This document shows positions 45,501 through 53,804 of a stretch of DNA of 64,000 bases, piece after piece. The stretch covers positions 1-64,000 of the forward strand of contig NZ_JAGGLB010000030.1 of the NCBI RefSeq assembly GCF_017874215.1, in the 5' to 3' direction. The translations under genes and the position numbers were made by a program. The notes below the pieces were generated by a model, which saw only the letters and a list, made by a program, of their open reading frames with translations, ran no database searches and was not told where the DNA came from. Position 1 is the first letter of the stretch. Every line of letters begins with the position of its first letter. Source of the DNA: Paenibacillus eucommiae. Its GTDB lineage: Bacteria; Bacillota; Bacilli; Paenibacillales; NBRC-103111.

Positions 45501-47135
45501 TGTAGTTCCTTGGGCGGTAATTATTTCTTCAAAGTTAGCGTCGATTGGGGGATTAGTCACTTGTGCGAATAATTGCTTGAAGTAGCTATACAGCAGTTGC
45601 GGACGTTCCGAAAGTACAGCCAGAGGAGCATCGGTACCCATAGAGCCGATTGGGTCTACACCCGTTTTGGCCATAGGCTCGAGAATTTTGCGGAGTTGTT
45701 CGAATGTATAACCAAAAGCTTGCTGCCGCTTTAATAGCGTCTCGTGATCAGAGCCTGGCACATCATTGGCAGCTTTCAAATCTTCAAGACTGATCAGGTG
45801 CTTATCGAGCCATTCCCGGTAAGGCTGCTCAGAGGCCACCCTCGCCTTGATCTCTTCATCCGAAACGATCCGGCCTTCCACCGTATCCACCAGCAGCATG
45901 CGGCCAGGCATCAGCCGTTCCTTGCAGAGAATCCGTTCCGGGGCGATATCAAGCACACCGACCTCAGAGGCCAGCACGATTAAATCGTCTTTAGTTACAT
46001 AATAGCGTGAAGGCCTCAGGCCATTGCGGTCAAGCACTGCTCCGATCAGACTGCCGTCTGTAAACGCAATGGCAGCGGGACCGTCCCAAGGCTCCATTAA
46101 GGTGCTGTGATATTCGTAAAAAGCTTTCTTATCATCGTCCATCGTTTCATGCTTGGACCAGGGCTCAGGTATCATCATCATCGCAGCATGAGGCAAAGAG
46201 CGGCCGGAAAGCATTAAGAACTCCAAGGTATTATCGAACATTTGCGAGTCTGAGCCTTCTGCGTCGATAATCGGCAAAATCTGTTTCATCTCGCTGCCAA
46301 ACAGCTCGGATTCACACATAGCCTGGCGGGCATGCATCCAGTTGACGTTGCCGCGAAGCGTATTAATTTCTCCATTATGAATTAAATAGCGATAGGGATG
46401 GGCGCGTTCCCAGCTTGGGAATGTGTTGGTGCTAAAGCGGGAATGGATGAGGGCTAATGCGGATTCTACGATGGGATTTTGAAGCTCCAGGTAATAGGAA
46501 TCTACTTGCTCGGGGGTTAGCATCCCTTTGTAAACAATAGTTCTGCTGGAAAAGCTGGAGAAGTAAAACTGGATGTGGTCGTATTTCGATCTGACCTCGT
46601 TCTCGATAAGCCTGCGGATGATGTAAAGCTTGCGTTCAAAATCCAGATTGGTTGGCAAATCCCCGTTTTGCCCGATAAAGGCTTGACGTACATACGGCTC
46701 TGAGGATTTCGCCGATTCACCAAGCAAGCTATTGTCGGTGGGGAGTGTCCTCCACCCGAGGAACTGCTGGCCCTGCTCCTCCACGATCCTCTCCAGCACA
46801 TTCTCGCAGGCCTGGCGGTCTTCTAGTGTCTGCGGTAAATAAACCATACAGACTCCATACCTGCCTGCAGCCGGAAGCGTAATGCCTTCCTTCACACATT
46901 CCGCCTGAAAATACCGATCTGGAATTTGCAGCAAAATGCCTGCGCCGTCTCCGGTATTCTTCTCACAGCCTTGACCGCCGCGATGATCAAGATTACAAAG
47001 CACGCGCAGTGCCTGCTTGACAATTTCATGCGATTTAATACCTTTAATATTAGCTACAAAACCAATACCGCAAGCGTCATGCTCAAACTGCGGATCGTAG
47101 AGCCCCTGCTTCTGGGGCAACCCTGTTTTTTTCAT
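42543..47135 (-). CDS. gltB: Glutamate synthase large subunit GltB
   Basis: 1530 residues, full length. It makes two glutamates from glutamine and 2-oxoglutarate. The class II amidotransferase cysteine is in HDACGIGFV (Cys22), so the first 21 residues are probably a cleaved propeptide. The central and FMN-binding domains follow (ISPPPHHDIYSIEDLAELIYDLK, SGYDGGTGASP), with the 3Fe-4S cysteines in CIMMRVCHLDTCPVGVA, and the C-terminal beta-helix (GXXGXXXG repeats) ends it. First gene of the gltBD operon. The upstream 266-bp gap holds no gene and I could not identify a GltC or TnrA site. Confidence 0.98.
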   Translation of the reverse strand: MKKTGLPQKQGLYDPQFEHDACGIGFVANIKGIKSHEIVKQALRVLCNLDHRGGQGCEKNTGDGAGILLQIPDRYFQAECVKEGITLPAAGRYGVCMVYLPQTLEDRQACENVLERIVEEQGQQFLGWRTLPTDNSLLGESAKSSEPYVRQAFIGQNGDLPTNLDFERKLYIIRRLIENEVRSKYDHIQFYFSSFSSRTIVYKGMLTPEQVDSYYLELQNPIVESALALIHSRFSTNTFPSWERAHPYRYLIHNGEINTLRGNVNWMHARQAMCESELFGSEMKQILPIIDAEGSDSQMFDNTLEFLMLSGRSLPHAAMMMIPEPWSKHETMDDDKKAFYEYHSTLMEPWDGPAAIAFTDGSLIGAVLDRNGLRPSRYYVTKDDLIVLASEVGVLDIAPERILCKERLMPGRMLLVDTVEGRIVSDEEIKARVASEQPYREWLDKHLISLEDLKAANDVPGSDHETLLKRQQAFGYTFEQLRKILEPMAKTGVDPIGSMGTDAPLAVLSERPQLLYSYFKQLFAQVTNPPIDANFEEIITAQGTTIGPERNLIGPEPESCRQIRLKTPFLTNAELAKLRHNDQEGFTTVTLPILFQAAQGASGLEQSMDALCVEADQAIQAGAALLILSDRGIDEKHAAIPALLAVSGLHHHLIRQGTRTKVALLLESGEPREVHHFALLLGYGAGAINPYLALETLDDMIGRSMLVGMDHEKAVYNYIKAVTKGVVKVLAKMGISTIQSYRGAQIFEALGLNQELIDRYFTWTYSPVGGVGLDVVGHEAVQRHTRAYSGQEGRDRVLDTGGELQWRKDGEEHLYTPETIHSLQTAVKTNSYAMYKNFVKLIERDSQKYMTLRGLLSFKAGRQPIPLEEVEPAETIFKRFKTGAMSFGSISKEAHETLAIAMNRIGGKSNTGEGGESADRYTRDENGDSRRSAIKQVASGRFGVTSSYLVNADEIQIKMAQGAKPGEGGQLPGSKVYPWIAEVRGVTPGVGLISPPPHHDIYSIEDLAELIYDLKNANPQARISVKLVSEVGVGTIAAGVAKGKADVVLISGYDGGTGASPQTSIRHAGLPWELGLAETHQTLVLNNLRSRITVETDGKLMSGRDVIVAALLGAEEFGFATTPLITLGCIMMRVCHLDTCPVGVATQNPELRKKFAGDPSHVVNFMHFIAQDVREWMAELGFRTVEEMVGRTDILETKQAVDHWKAKGIDLAPLLHRPDVGEEVGRFCQIKQDHGLERSLDMTQLLDICKPALEHKEYVNAILPIHNVNRVAGTILGSEVTRRYGAEGLPHDTIRIHFNGSAGQSFGAFVPKGVTLSLEGDSNDYVGKGLSGGKIIIFPPQKSSFAAEENVIIGNTAFYGATDGDAYIRGRAGERFCVRNSGVRAVVEGVGDHGCEYMTGGQVIILGPTGRNFAAGMSGGVAYVLDEDGGLAGRVNQEMVLLEQAEEIYEMNELKTRIQYHATFTGSEVAHRVLNHWDENVWKFVKIIPKDYKRMFEAIEKVKRSGLSQEEAVMVAFEANMKDISRVGGN

Positions 47136-47401
47136 AGATTACAACCTTTCTACCCCTTATATTTTTGTAAATGATTGCGCTTTAAAAAAAGTTTTTATAT
47201 CATATATTAACACTTGAAGCGCCAAAAAATCAATCAAAATCCTATTATGAAAAGCGATTCCGCATCTATGCCTACTTTCCATCATCACGCTGTCCGTTCA
47301 AGAAAGCGGGTTCACTCCTTATAGCAAATATTGGCTGTTTCATGCTATGATGGTTATATGTATAATCAAACAACCAGAAGGACAGCTAGGAGGGACTCGG
47401 C

Positions 47402-48382
47402 TTGAGCCTTGAAAATACGTTTGCTTCCGGCCGCATTTGGGAGCCCCTCTATCGATGGGAGAAAACACCCCACAAGGTTGAGATCGAGCTGTTTCAATCT
47501 CCACCTGTCAGACGACTGAAATTTCTTCACCATATTGGGGCATCCGCGTTATTTACGCCAATTGTGCACTCTAGACTGGAGCACACGATTGGAGTTTGGT
47601 CGTTAATGGCGCATTTTTTCCCGAAGGAACCGCTGCTGCGCATAGCCGCACTGCTTCATGATATCGGGCACCTGCCCTTCTCTCATGCCGTCGAGAAGAC
47701 GCTTGGCTTCGATCATCATGCACAAACTAATCTGCTTATTGAGGAAAGCTGTATTGCCGATATTTTGCATAGACACAACATATCACCTGCTTCCATCATT
47801 GCCATTCTCAATCAAGACAGTCCATTGTCCGGGCATCATACTTTGCTTGGACTGGATCACCTGGACAGCTTTCTCAGAGATACGTATGCAGCAGGCAAGT
47901 ATACCATTCCTCCTTATGAAATGATAAGAAAGCTTCGTTTCCGGGGGGAATTCATCGAAACCGATCAGGCCGCCGCGCTGCCGTTAGTCACATCCATTAT
48001 CGATGATCACAGGATGCTGCTGCAGCCTGAATTTCTGGCTATGGACGCCTTATTGGCAAAAGCGGTTATTCACCACTATGACGCCGATCCAGGTGTCAGA
48101 GCAGACATTCAAGGCATGGTGGATCACGAGCTGATTCACGTCCTGAAGCAGAGCAAGGATGCTACCGCGAGCGATATCATCAGGGTGCTGCTGCATGAGC
48201 CCCATCGCATTATTATCAGGCAGGAGCCCGCGCCGGGAAGCATACAGGTACAAATCCGCAAGCTGTGCAAGAAGCAGCCGCTTATAAACGGCCTTCCCGC
48301 TTCAGAGGTTTGCGTGGAAACGGCCAGTAAGCTTGCAGAGCTGGACTCACTTACAGCGACTTATTTTTTTACTTATAGCTAA
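47402..48382 (+). CDS. HD-domain phosphohydrolase (SAMHD1/dGTPase-like)
   Basis: 326 residues, TTG start with GGAGGG seven bases upstream. HD metal ligands are visible as HSRLEHTIGV, AALLHDIGHLPFSHAVE and LGLDHLDSF, the order found in SAMHD1-like and YdhJ-type proteins. Such proteins hydrolyse dNTPs or other nucleotides; the exact substrate is unknown. Followed after 94 bp by a glycosyltransferase. Confidence 0.85.
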   Translation: MSLENTFASGRIWEPLYRWEKTPHKVEIELFQSPPVRRLKFLHHIGASALFTPIVHSRLEHTIGVWSLMAHFFPKEPLLRIAALLHDIGHLPFSHAVEKTLGFDHHAQTNLLIEESCIADILHRHNISPASIIAILNQDSPLSGHHTLLGLDHLDSFLRDTYAAGKYTIPPYEMIRKLRFRGEFIETDQAAALPLVTSIIDDHRMLLQPEFLAMDALLAKAVIHHYDADPGVRADIQGMVDHELIHVLKQSKDATASDIIRVLLHEPHRIIIRQEPAPGSIQVQIRKLCKKQPLINGLPASEVCVETASKLAELDSLTATYFFTYS

Positions 48383-48476
48383 AATTCCGAAGGGTTTTTC
48401 TTTTTATAAACGTCTATTATTCAAAAGAGGAGCAAGAAAGCTGTTCACAGCTTTCTGTCAAGGAAAGGTGAGTTTC

Positions 48477-49655
48477 TTGCGTAAAAAACGAATCTTGCTT
48501 TTATCCGAAGGCTTCGGCAAAGGCCACACTCAAGCGGCATATGCCCTCTCGGTTGGAATTAGGCAAAGCTCAACAGAGGTAATCACTCGCGTTATAGAGC
48601 TCGGTGCCTTTCTACATCCCACGCTAGCGCCCTTGGTTTTCTCTGCCTATCGTCGGACAGTTATATCCCAGCCCAAGCTGTATGGCATGCTGTACCGCCA
48701 TCAATATAAAAAATCGTTGAACCGCGTCGCCGGGCTCGCCCTGCACCGCATTTTCTACTCGCAGACGAAAGCGATTATTGAGCAGTTGAAGCCGGACATT
48801 ATCGTCTGTACGCATCCTTTTCCCAATATTATCGTTTCCCGCTTAAAGCGCTCGGGACTTTCCGTGCCTTTATTTACGGTTATTACGGATTATGACGCAC
48901 ATGGCACTTGGGTCGACAGCGAGGTAAACAAGTATCTGGTTTCAACGGATGAGGTTCGCAAGAAGCTGCTGTTGCTAGGCGTTCCCGAAAGCAATGTGGA
49001 GGTGACGGGAATACCCGTCCACCCTAAGTTCCGCCTTATTCATAGTAAAGAGCAAATTCTGCAGGAATTCAGCCTGAAGGAAATGCCGACAGTCATGATC
49101 ATGGGCGGAGGCTGGGGTGTTTTCAACAAGGATGAAAAAAGCCAGCTGCTCGATTATGTCGCAGGCTGGCGCGATTCCATCCAGCTTATCATCTGTATGG
49201 GGACGAATGAAAAGGCCAGACAGCAGCTGCTGGAAGAGCAGGCCTTCCGTCATCCCAATATCCATGTGATTGGCTACACGAAGGATATCAACAAGCTGAT
49301 GGACGTATCCGACCTGCTTATAACCAAGCCTGGCGGGATGACCTGTACGGAAGCAGTGGCAAAAGGGATCCCGATGCTGTTTTATAGCGCCATTCCCGGA
49401 CAAGAGGAGACGAACTGCCAATACTTTGAGGAACAGGGCTTTGGGCAGATGATCACTTCGCTAGATAAAATCGATCACTGGTTCCACCTCTTGCTTGAGC
49501 AGTACCCCGCTTTGATGCAGCGCCGGGCCGATGCGATCCACAGCCAGCAGGAAGAGACTCAGGATTGCTCGCAAGCCATCTTAGACTACTTGAACCTCTC
49601 TGAAAACAGCTCTTATCTCAAATCATCCAAAGCACCGCTCATTCAAATGTATTGA
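48477..49655 (+). CDS. MGDG-synthase-type glycosyltransferase
   Basis: 392 residues from TTG 48477 (AAAGGTGA five bases upstream); a GTG at 48468 is possible. GT-B fold: an N-terminal MGDG-synthase domain (ILLLSEGFGKGHTQAAYAL, IVCTHPFPNIIVSRL, FTVITDYDAHGTW) and a C-terminal nucleotide-sugar domain (VMIMGGGWGV, LLITKPGGMTCTEAVAKGIPML). Relatives add glucose or galactose to diacylglycerol (UgtP) or act on other lipids. It is the likely lipid-glycosylating enzyme of this region. Its last nine codons lie in the terminator stem. Confidence 0.87.
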   Translation: MRKKRILLLSEGFGKGHTQAAYALSVGIRQSSTEVITRVIELGAFLHPTLAPLVFSAYRRTVISQPKLYGMLYRHQYKKSLNRVAGLALHRIFYSQTKAIIEQLKPDIIVCTHPFPNIIVSRLKRSGLSVPLFTVITDYDAHGTWVDSEVNKYLVSTDEVRKKLLLLGVPESNVEVTGIPVHPKFRLIHSKEQILQEFSLKEMPTVMIMGGGWGVFNKDEKSQLLDYVAGWRDSIQLIICMGTNEKARQQLLEEQAFRHPNIHVIGYTKDINKLMDVSDLLITKPGGMTCTEAVAKGIPMLFYSAIPGQEETNCQYFEEQGFGQMITSLDKIDHWFHLLLEQYPALMQRRADAIHSQQEETQDCSQAILDYLNLSENSSYLKSSKAPLIQMY

Positions 49656-49684
49656 TCCTTTGAATGAGTGGTGCTTTTTTTATT
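49630..49684 (+). terminator. Strong terminator overlapping the end of the glycosyltransferase gene
   Basis: 19-base arms AAAGCACCGCTCATTCAAA (49630-49648) and TTTGAATGAGTGGTGCTTT (49660-49678) with one G-T pair, loop of 11 containing the stop codon region, then a T-run. The left arm codes the C-terminal residues of the enzyme. Confidence 0.92.
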
Positions 49685-49760
49685 TTTTTGCAAAAATCGG
49701 AATATAGATGACATGCCCCCTACCTTTGGCGAATACAATCGAAACTAGGGGGTGATCGCT

Positions 49761-50774
49761 TTGAAGTTCTTCCGGGGGAAGAAGGAATTCACACTACTGT
49801 TTATTCCTGACGCCAACCGCCGAACTGTAAGAATCAAGCTTCCACATTACAGTCTTTATATGGCTCCTGCCCTGATTGTGCTTATTTGGATCGGAATTGC
49901 ATCGGCGTTTTATTTGCTGCATACCAACTACGAACAGACTATGAGCCTCATCAAACAAACGTTTAATGGACAAGAACGCCAGTTATCCCGTCAAATTACG
50001 CTAAAAAATAGTGAGCTGGAAAAGCTGCAAGCAGGCCTCATTGACATATCCCAGCAAACCAGAGCGTTTAATGCCAAGCTGGAGGTGATCAAAAAACTCA
50101 AGAACGCAGCGGAGCTTATAACTTTGTCGGGAAAAGCCAGTGCAGACGGAGTTGTTGTGGAGGAAGCAGGAGCGGACATCGCTGACTTGCATACTGCCCT
50201 ACTGGACATGGGAGGACCCGAGGTTGAGATCACGCCGGAAGACGCCGCTATCCTTCTGGATGGAACCAAGCAAAGCCTGACTATGCTTGTTACCGATCTC
50301 ACCCTTATGCTTGGAACTCTGGCAGAAACAGAAGCCATGCTGCAGGAGGCAGAGCATCTGGCAAGCATCACACCCACTTTGTGGCCAGTTGCCTCGCGCC
50401 AAATTACGTCCCGTTTTGGCATGCGCAGAGATCCTTTCACGAATAAGCCAAGCATGCATACCGGCATGGATATCGCTAGTAACCTGAATGATCCCGTCTA
50501 TGCAGCGGCAGAAGGACAGGTTATTCTGGCCGAATGGGATTCACAGCGCGGCAACCATATCCGGATTGATCACACTGGCGGCTTGCAAACCGAATATCTT
50601 CACTTGAACAAAATGTTGGTAAAAAATGGAGACAAACTGCTTAAAGGCCAATTAATAGGACTCGTTGGCACTACGGGGCGAAGTACTGGAGCACATCTGC
50701 ACTATGAAGTCCTCAAGCACGAGGTGCCCATTGATCCGAGCCCCTACCTGACCGAGTCCTTGCCTGATTACTGA
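49761..50774 (+). CDS. M23 metallopeptidase, membrane-anchored
   Basis: 337 residues. TTG at 49761 with AGGGGGTGA five bases upstream; a GTG at 49752 lies within that site. One N-terminal helix (APALIVLIWIGIASAFYLL), a ~120-residue coiled-coil/linker, then a peptidase M23 (LytM) domain: ITSRFGMRRDPFTNKPSMHTGMDIAS, GNHIRIDHTGGLQTEYLHL and GAHLHYEV hold the zinc ligands. It should cut peptidoglycan cross-bridges or scaffold the next gene's product; M23-bactofilin pairs are common and tie cell-wall cutting to a cytoskeletal polymer. Confidence 0.93.
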   Translation: MKFFRGKKEFTLLFIPDANRRTVRIKLPHYSLYMAPALIVLIWIGIASAFYLLHTNYEQTMSLIKQTFNGQERQLSRQITLKNSELEKLQAGLIDISQQTRAFNAKLEVIKKLKNAAELITLSGKASADGVVVEEAGADIADLHTALLDMGGPEVEITPEDAAILLDGTKQSLTMLVTDLTLMLGTLAETEAMLQEAEHLASITPTLWPVASRQITSRFGMRRDPFTNKPSMHTGMDIASNLNDPVYAAAEGQVILAEWDSQRGNHIRIDHTGGLQTEYLHLNKMLVKNGDKLLKGQLIGLVGTTGRSTGAHLHYEVLKHEVPIDPSPYLTESLPDY

Positions 50775-50813
50775 TAGGAAGGAACCGATTACTGATAGAA
50801 AGGAAGAACGCTG

Positions 50814-51368
50814 ATGCTGCGGAGGGGAACCAAGAGAAAGCTTGACTCCAAAACGACCGATACGCTTATAGGGGAAGGCACTATTTGTGACGGCAATATC
50901 ATGTCGGAAGCCAGCTTGCGCATTGAAGGGCAAATGAATGGCGATATAGCCTGTACAGGCGATGTTACCATCGGTCAAAATGCGGTCGTTGAATCGAATA
51001 TAGAAGCGCGGGATGTCATCATTGCCGGTCAGGCCAGGGGGAATATTCATACCAAGGGAAAACTCATTGTGACGAGTACGGGAACCCTGATCGGCAACAT
51101 TAACGTAAAATCGTTCGTGATTCAAGAAGGAGGCATTTTTCAAGGCACCAGCAGCATGAGCACTTCCATCGCGGCCGCGGATCGTTCAGCAGCCAACGTC
51201 ATTGACGCACAAACACATAAGCAGCAGAAGGCTGAGCAAAAAGCTGATCAGAAATCCGATCAGAAATCCGATCAGAAATCTGACCATAAGTCAGATCATA
51301 AGTCAGATCATAAGTCGGACCATAAGTCTGGCCATAAGTCCGATCAGAAGGCGGCTAATGCAAATTGA
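50814..51368 (+). CDS. Bactofilin with a repetitive C-terminal tail
   Basis: 184 residues. Residues ~15-115 are the bactofilin beta-helix (TLIGEGTICDGNIMSEASL, RIEGQMNGDIACTGDVTIG, GQARGNIHTKGKLIVTSTG, TLIGNINVKSFVIQEGG), which polymerises into filaments without nucleotide. The tail (~130-180) is a run of KSDQ then KSDH units coded by 12-bp repeats at about 51245-51350. GGAAG precedes the ATG. The leader carries a ~20-base direct duplication (GATTACTGATAG.AAGGAA twice, 50765-50808). Confidence 0.92.
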   Translation: MLRRGTKRKLDSKTTDTLIGEGTICDGNIMSEASLRIEGQMNGDIACTGDVTIGQNAVVESNIEARDVIIAGQARGNIHTKGKLIVTSTGTLIGNINVKSFVIQEGGIFQGTSSMSTSIAAADRSAANVIDAQTHKQQKAEQKADQKSDQKSDQKSDHKSDHKSDHKSDHKSGHKSDQKAANAN

Positions 51369-51377
51369 CTTGAGAAA

Positions 51378-51745
51378 AATGCCTTGTGGCGTCCTTTGAG
51401 GAGCGTGTTAGTGACGTGGGAGCGTTGCGGAGGGAAGGGCTGTGGGCTCCAGCCGCTGTTAAAGATTTGTTCCCTTGAATGAAATGGATGTAGGGGTTGG
51501 AACAAATCTTTAAAGGCGGACGCTTCCTCTCTTCCGCCCACACCCCTTCCCTCTCTCTAGCTACAATCGCACGAACACCAAGCTCAAACAGAACAAACGG
51601 AAAGACCCCAGGCGTCTGTTTCCTGAACCAAGGGGATAGTGAAGACAATGAAAATTTGGATTTCCTTACAGATTTTCTTAATCAAATATTTCAGCACTAT
51701 ACTTCTTTATCTCTTTACTGCTTTACCGCTATAAAATTGCACTGC
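51378..51745 (+). repeat. Dispersed structured intergenic repeat, copy B
   Basis: Starts GCCTTGTGGCGTCCTTTGAGG. A perfect 15-bp inverted repeat TTAAAGATTTGTTCC (51459-51473) / GGAACAAATCTTTAA (51499-51513) is nested in an outer pair GGAAGGGCTGTGGGC / GCCCACACCCCTTCC with one mismatch. Then CACGAACACCAAGCTCAAAC, CTGTTTCCTGA, GGGGATAGTGA and a loose ACCGCTATAAAATTGCACTG end. About 290 bp aligns closely with copy C. It fills the gap between bactofilin and the ABC importer terminator. Confidence 0.88.
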
Positions 51746-51810
51746 ATCATTCAAACATATCCACGCACTCCAGGCTCCCATCCAAACTTATATTTTCCGG
51801 CAAAATATTA

Positions 51811-51860
51811 AAAAGAGGGTGTCCCTCGAGGTCATTACAGACCTTCCGGACATCCTCTTC
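51811..51860 (-). terminator. Terminator after the ABC importer operon
   Basis: Minus strand AAGAGGATGTCC ... GGGACACCCTCTTTTTAAT: 12-base arms (51848-51859 and 51813-51824) with one mismatch, an inner GGTCT/GACC hairpin, and a T-run. Confidence 0.8.
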
Positions 51861-51940
51861 ACTAAATTTACACCCGCTATATCTACAACACTAAATCTAC
51901 AACCACTAAATTCCGTAATCGTTAAACGGAATTCAAGAAA

Positions 51941-53011
51941 TTACTTGCCCTGCTTCACTTCATCCAGCAGTGAAAGGTCTAGGAAATCAGTGAGATCCAG
52001 CTTGTCTTTCTCGATACCTTTGATGTAACCGGCATCGATCGATACTTTTGCCATTTCTTCGATAGCTTCCTTGCTAACATCTGAGGTTAAGCTTAAGCGG
52101 GATATGGCTGCTTTGATCAAGTCAAGGTCCATCCCTTTGCCGCTAAGCTCTTTTAGACGGTTATCGATAAGTGTGTAGGACTCATCAGGATTTTTTTGGA
52201 TAAAATCGATCGCATCCAGGTTTGCTTTAATCGCACCCTTCACGATATCGCGGTGGTCCTTAATGAACGCATCACTAGCAACCAGGATAACTAATGGGTA
52301 GTTTCCGTTGTTAGGCGGGATTTTGTCCCAATCAAGAAGAATTTTTCCTACGCCTTGATTCTCAATTTGCGTACCCCATGGCTCTGGGATCAGTGTAGCG
52401 TCGATTTCCTTTTGACGGAAAGCTGTAAGTGTATCTGCAGGAGCGGCTGCAAGAATCTGAACGCCTGACTTATCTGTAGTCACCTTCAAGCCCTCTTGCT
52501 CCAGCAGCAAGCGGAGGGAAATTTCATTCGTGCTTCCCTTGGTAGGAATAGCAACTGTTTTACCTACTAGATCTTTTACACTGTTAATTCCTGCATCGTT
52601 GCGAACAGCAAGCACGGCACCACCGTTATTAGAACCGGAAACGACTTTAAAGTTTTTGCTTTTCAAATATTGATTCGTGGAAGGACCTGGACCCACAAAA
52701 CCTAGATCAATTTCTCCAGTTGCCAGTGCTGTAGAGAATTCCGAGCCATTATCAAAAGGCAGAACCTCTATTTTCACATCGTCTCCAAAAGCTTCTTGGA
52801 AATATCCTTTTTCCAAAGCAACATAGCCGGCAGCATGAGTAACGTTCTTGAAAATTCCCAGTTTAACGGTGGCTGGCTTCGGCTTTGGAGCGGTAGTCTC
52901 AGTCGAACCAGGGCTTGGAGATGTGGCCGGTTTCTCCTCCGATTTTCCGCAAGCCGCAAGGACCAGGGAGGTAAGCAGCAAAATTGTAATCATCCATGTA
53001 AATTTCTTCAT
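51941..53011 (-). CDS. ABC importer substrate-binding lipoprotein (SsuA/TauA/NrtA-like)
   Basis: 356 residues. Signal peptide with lipobox LAAC (Cys ~21), a Ser/Pro/Thr-rich spacer, then a periplasmic-binding fold of the NMT1/SsuA type (VKLGIFKNVTHAAGYVALEKGYFQEAFG, GEIDLGFVGPGPSTNQYL, IPTKGSTNEISLRLLLEQEG, LIPEPWGTQIEN). The family imports nitrate, aliphatic sulfonates, taurine or thiamine precursors; the ligand cannot be fixed. No desulfonation enzyme gene is adjacent. Last gene of the operon. Confidence 0.92.
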   Translation of the reverse strand: MKKFTWMITILLLTSLVLAACGKSEEKPATSPSPGSTETTAPKPKPATVKLGIFKNVTHAAGYVALEKGYFQEAFGDDVKIEVLPFDNGSEFSTALATGEIDLGFVGPGPSTNQYLKSKNFKVVSGSNNGGAVLAVRNDAGINSVKDLVGKTVAIPTKGSTNEISLRLLLEQEGLKVTTDKSGVQILAAAPADTLTAFRQKEIDATLIPEPWGTQIENQGVGKILLDWDKIPPNNGNYPLVILVASDAFIKDHRDIVKGAIKANLDAIDFIQKNPDESYTLIDNRLKELSGKGMDLDLIKAAISRLSLTSDVSKEAIEEMAKVSIDAGYIKGIEKDKLDLTDFLDLSLLDEVKQGK

Positions 53012-53039
53012 ATGATTCCCTCTTCTCTCTATTTATGAT

Positions 53040-53804
53040 CTATTTTTTTGAGCCGGCTAAGCCGTATCTCACTAAAGCTCTATCTTCCAGCTTTTTAAAG
53101 CAGAAATGGTCGGAAAGTGTCCCCAAAACGGCGATGATAATGACGATACATAACATCAGCGAGGTATCCCCGATACTGCGTCCATCCTGAAGCAATTGAC
53201 CCAGCCCAACGCCTCTGGCGATAAGCTCTCCCGCTACTAGCGCACGCCAGGCGAACGCCCAAGCAACGCGCACTCCCGTCATTAAATGAGGGAAAGCAGC
53301 TGGTACCATTATTTGCACGAACATCCGCAGGCCATTGCCAGTACCCATCGTCTGTGCGGCCTTGAGATAAATCGGTGGTATATTAATGATACCTGTTCGG
53401 CTGGCCATGGACATCGTCCAAGTGGCACCCAGTGTAGTAATGAAAATAACTGATATATCATTCAGTCCGAACCAGATAATCGCAAATGGCAGCCAAGCAA
53501 TACTTGGTATGGTTTGCAAAGCGACGACTAAAAATCCAAGCGTGTCATCCAAAAAACGATAACGTGCAAACAAAAAGCCAAGAATCGTTCCTAAAGTCAG
53601 AGAAATCACAAAGGAAATCAATAGCCGCCGGATGCTGCTAAATGTTGCCTCTAACAATTGTCCATGCACGAATCCATCATAGAAAGCTTGAAAGGTCTGC
53701 ACGACAGATGGAAATTTCCAGCCCCAATCGAAGATCCTATATCCCGCCTCCCAAGCTATCAGAAGCAGTACCAGAAAAATCGTTCTTCTTAATGCTGTAC
53801 TCAT
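53040..53804 (-). CDS. ABC importer permease (SsuC/TauC-like)
   Basis: 254 residues, about six helices, with the inner-membrane coupling motif AAQTMGTGNGLRMFVQIMVPAAFPHLMTGVRV (EAA loop). ATG at 53804 is preceded by AAAGGAGG at a normal distance; a GTG one codon earlier is possible. The start lies 68 bp inside the ATPase gene in another frame, an unusually long overlap that implies coupled translation. Confidence 0.92.
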   Translation of the reverse strand: MSTALRRTIFLVLLLIAWEAGYRIFDWGWKFPSVVQTFQAFYDGFVHGQLLEATFSSIRRLLISFVISLTLGTILGFLFARYRFLDDTLGFLVVALQTIPSIAWLPFAIIWFGLNDISVIFITTLGATWTMSMASRTGIINIPPIYLKAAQTMGTGNGLRMFVQIMVPAAFPHLMTGVRVAWAFAWRALVAGELIARGVGLGQLLQDGRSIGDTSLMLCIVIIIAVLGTLSDHFCFKKLEDRALVRYGLAGSKK

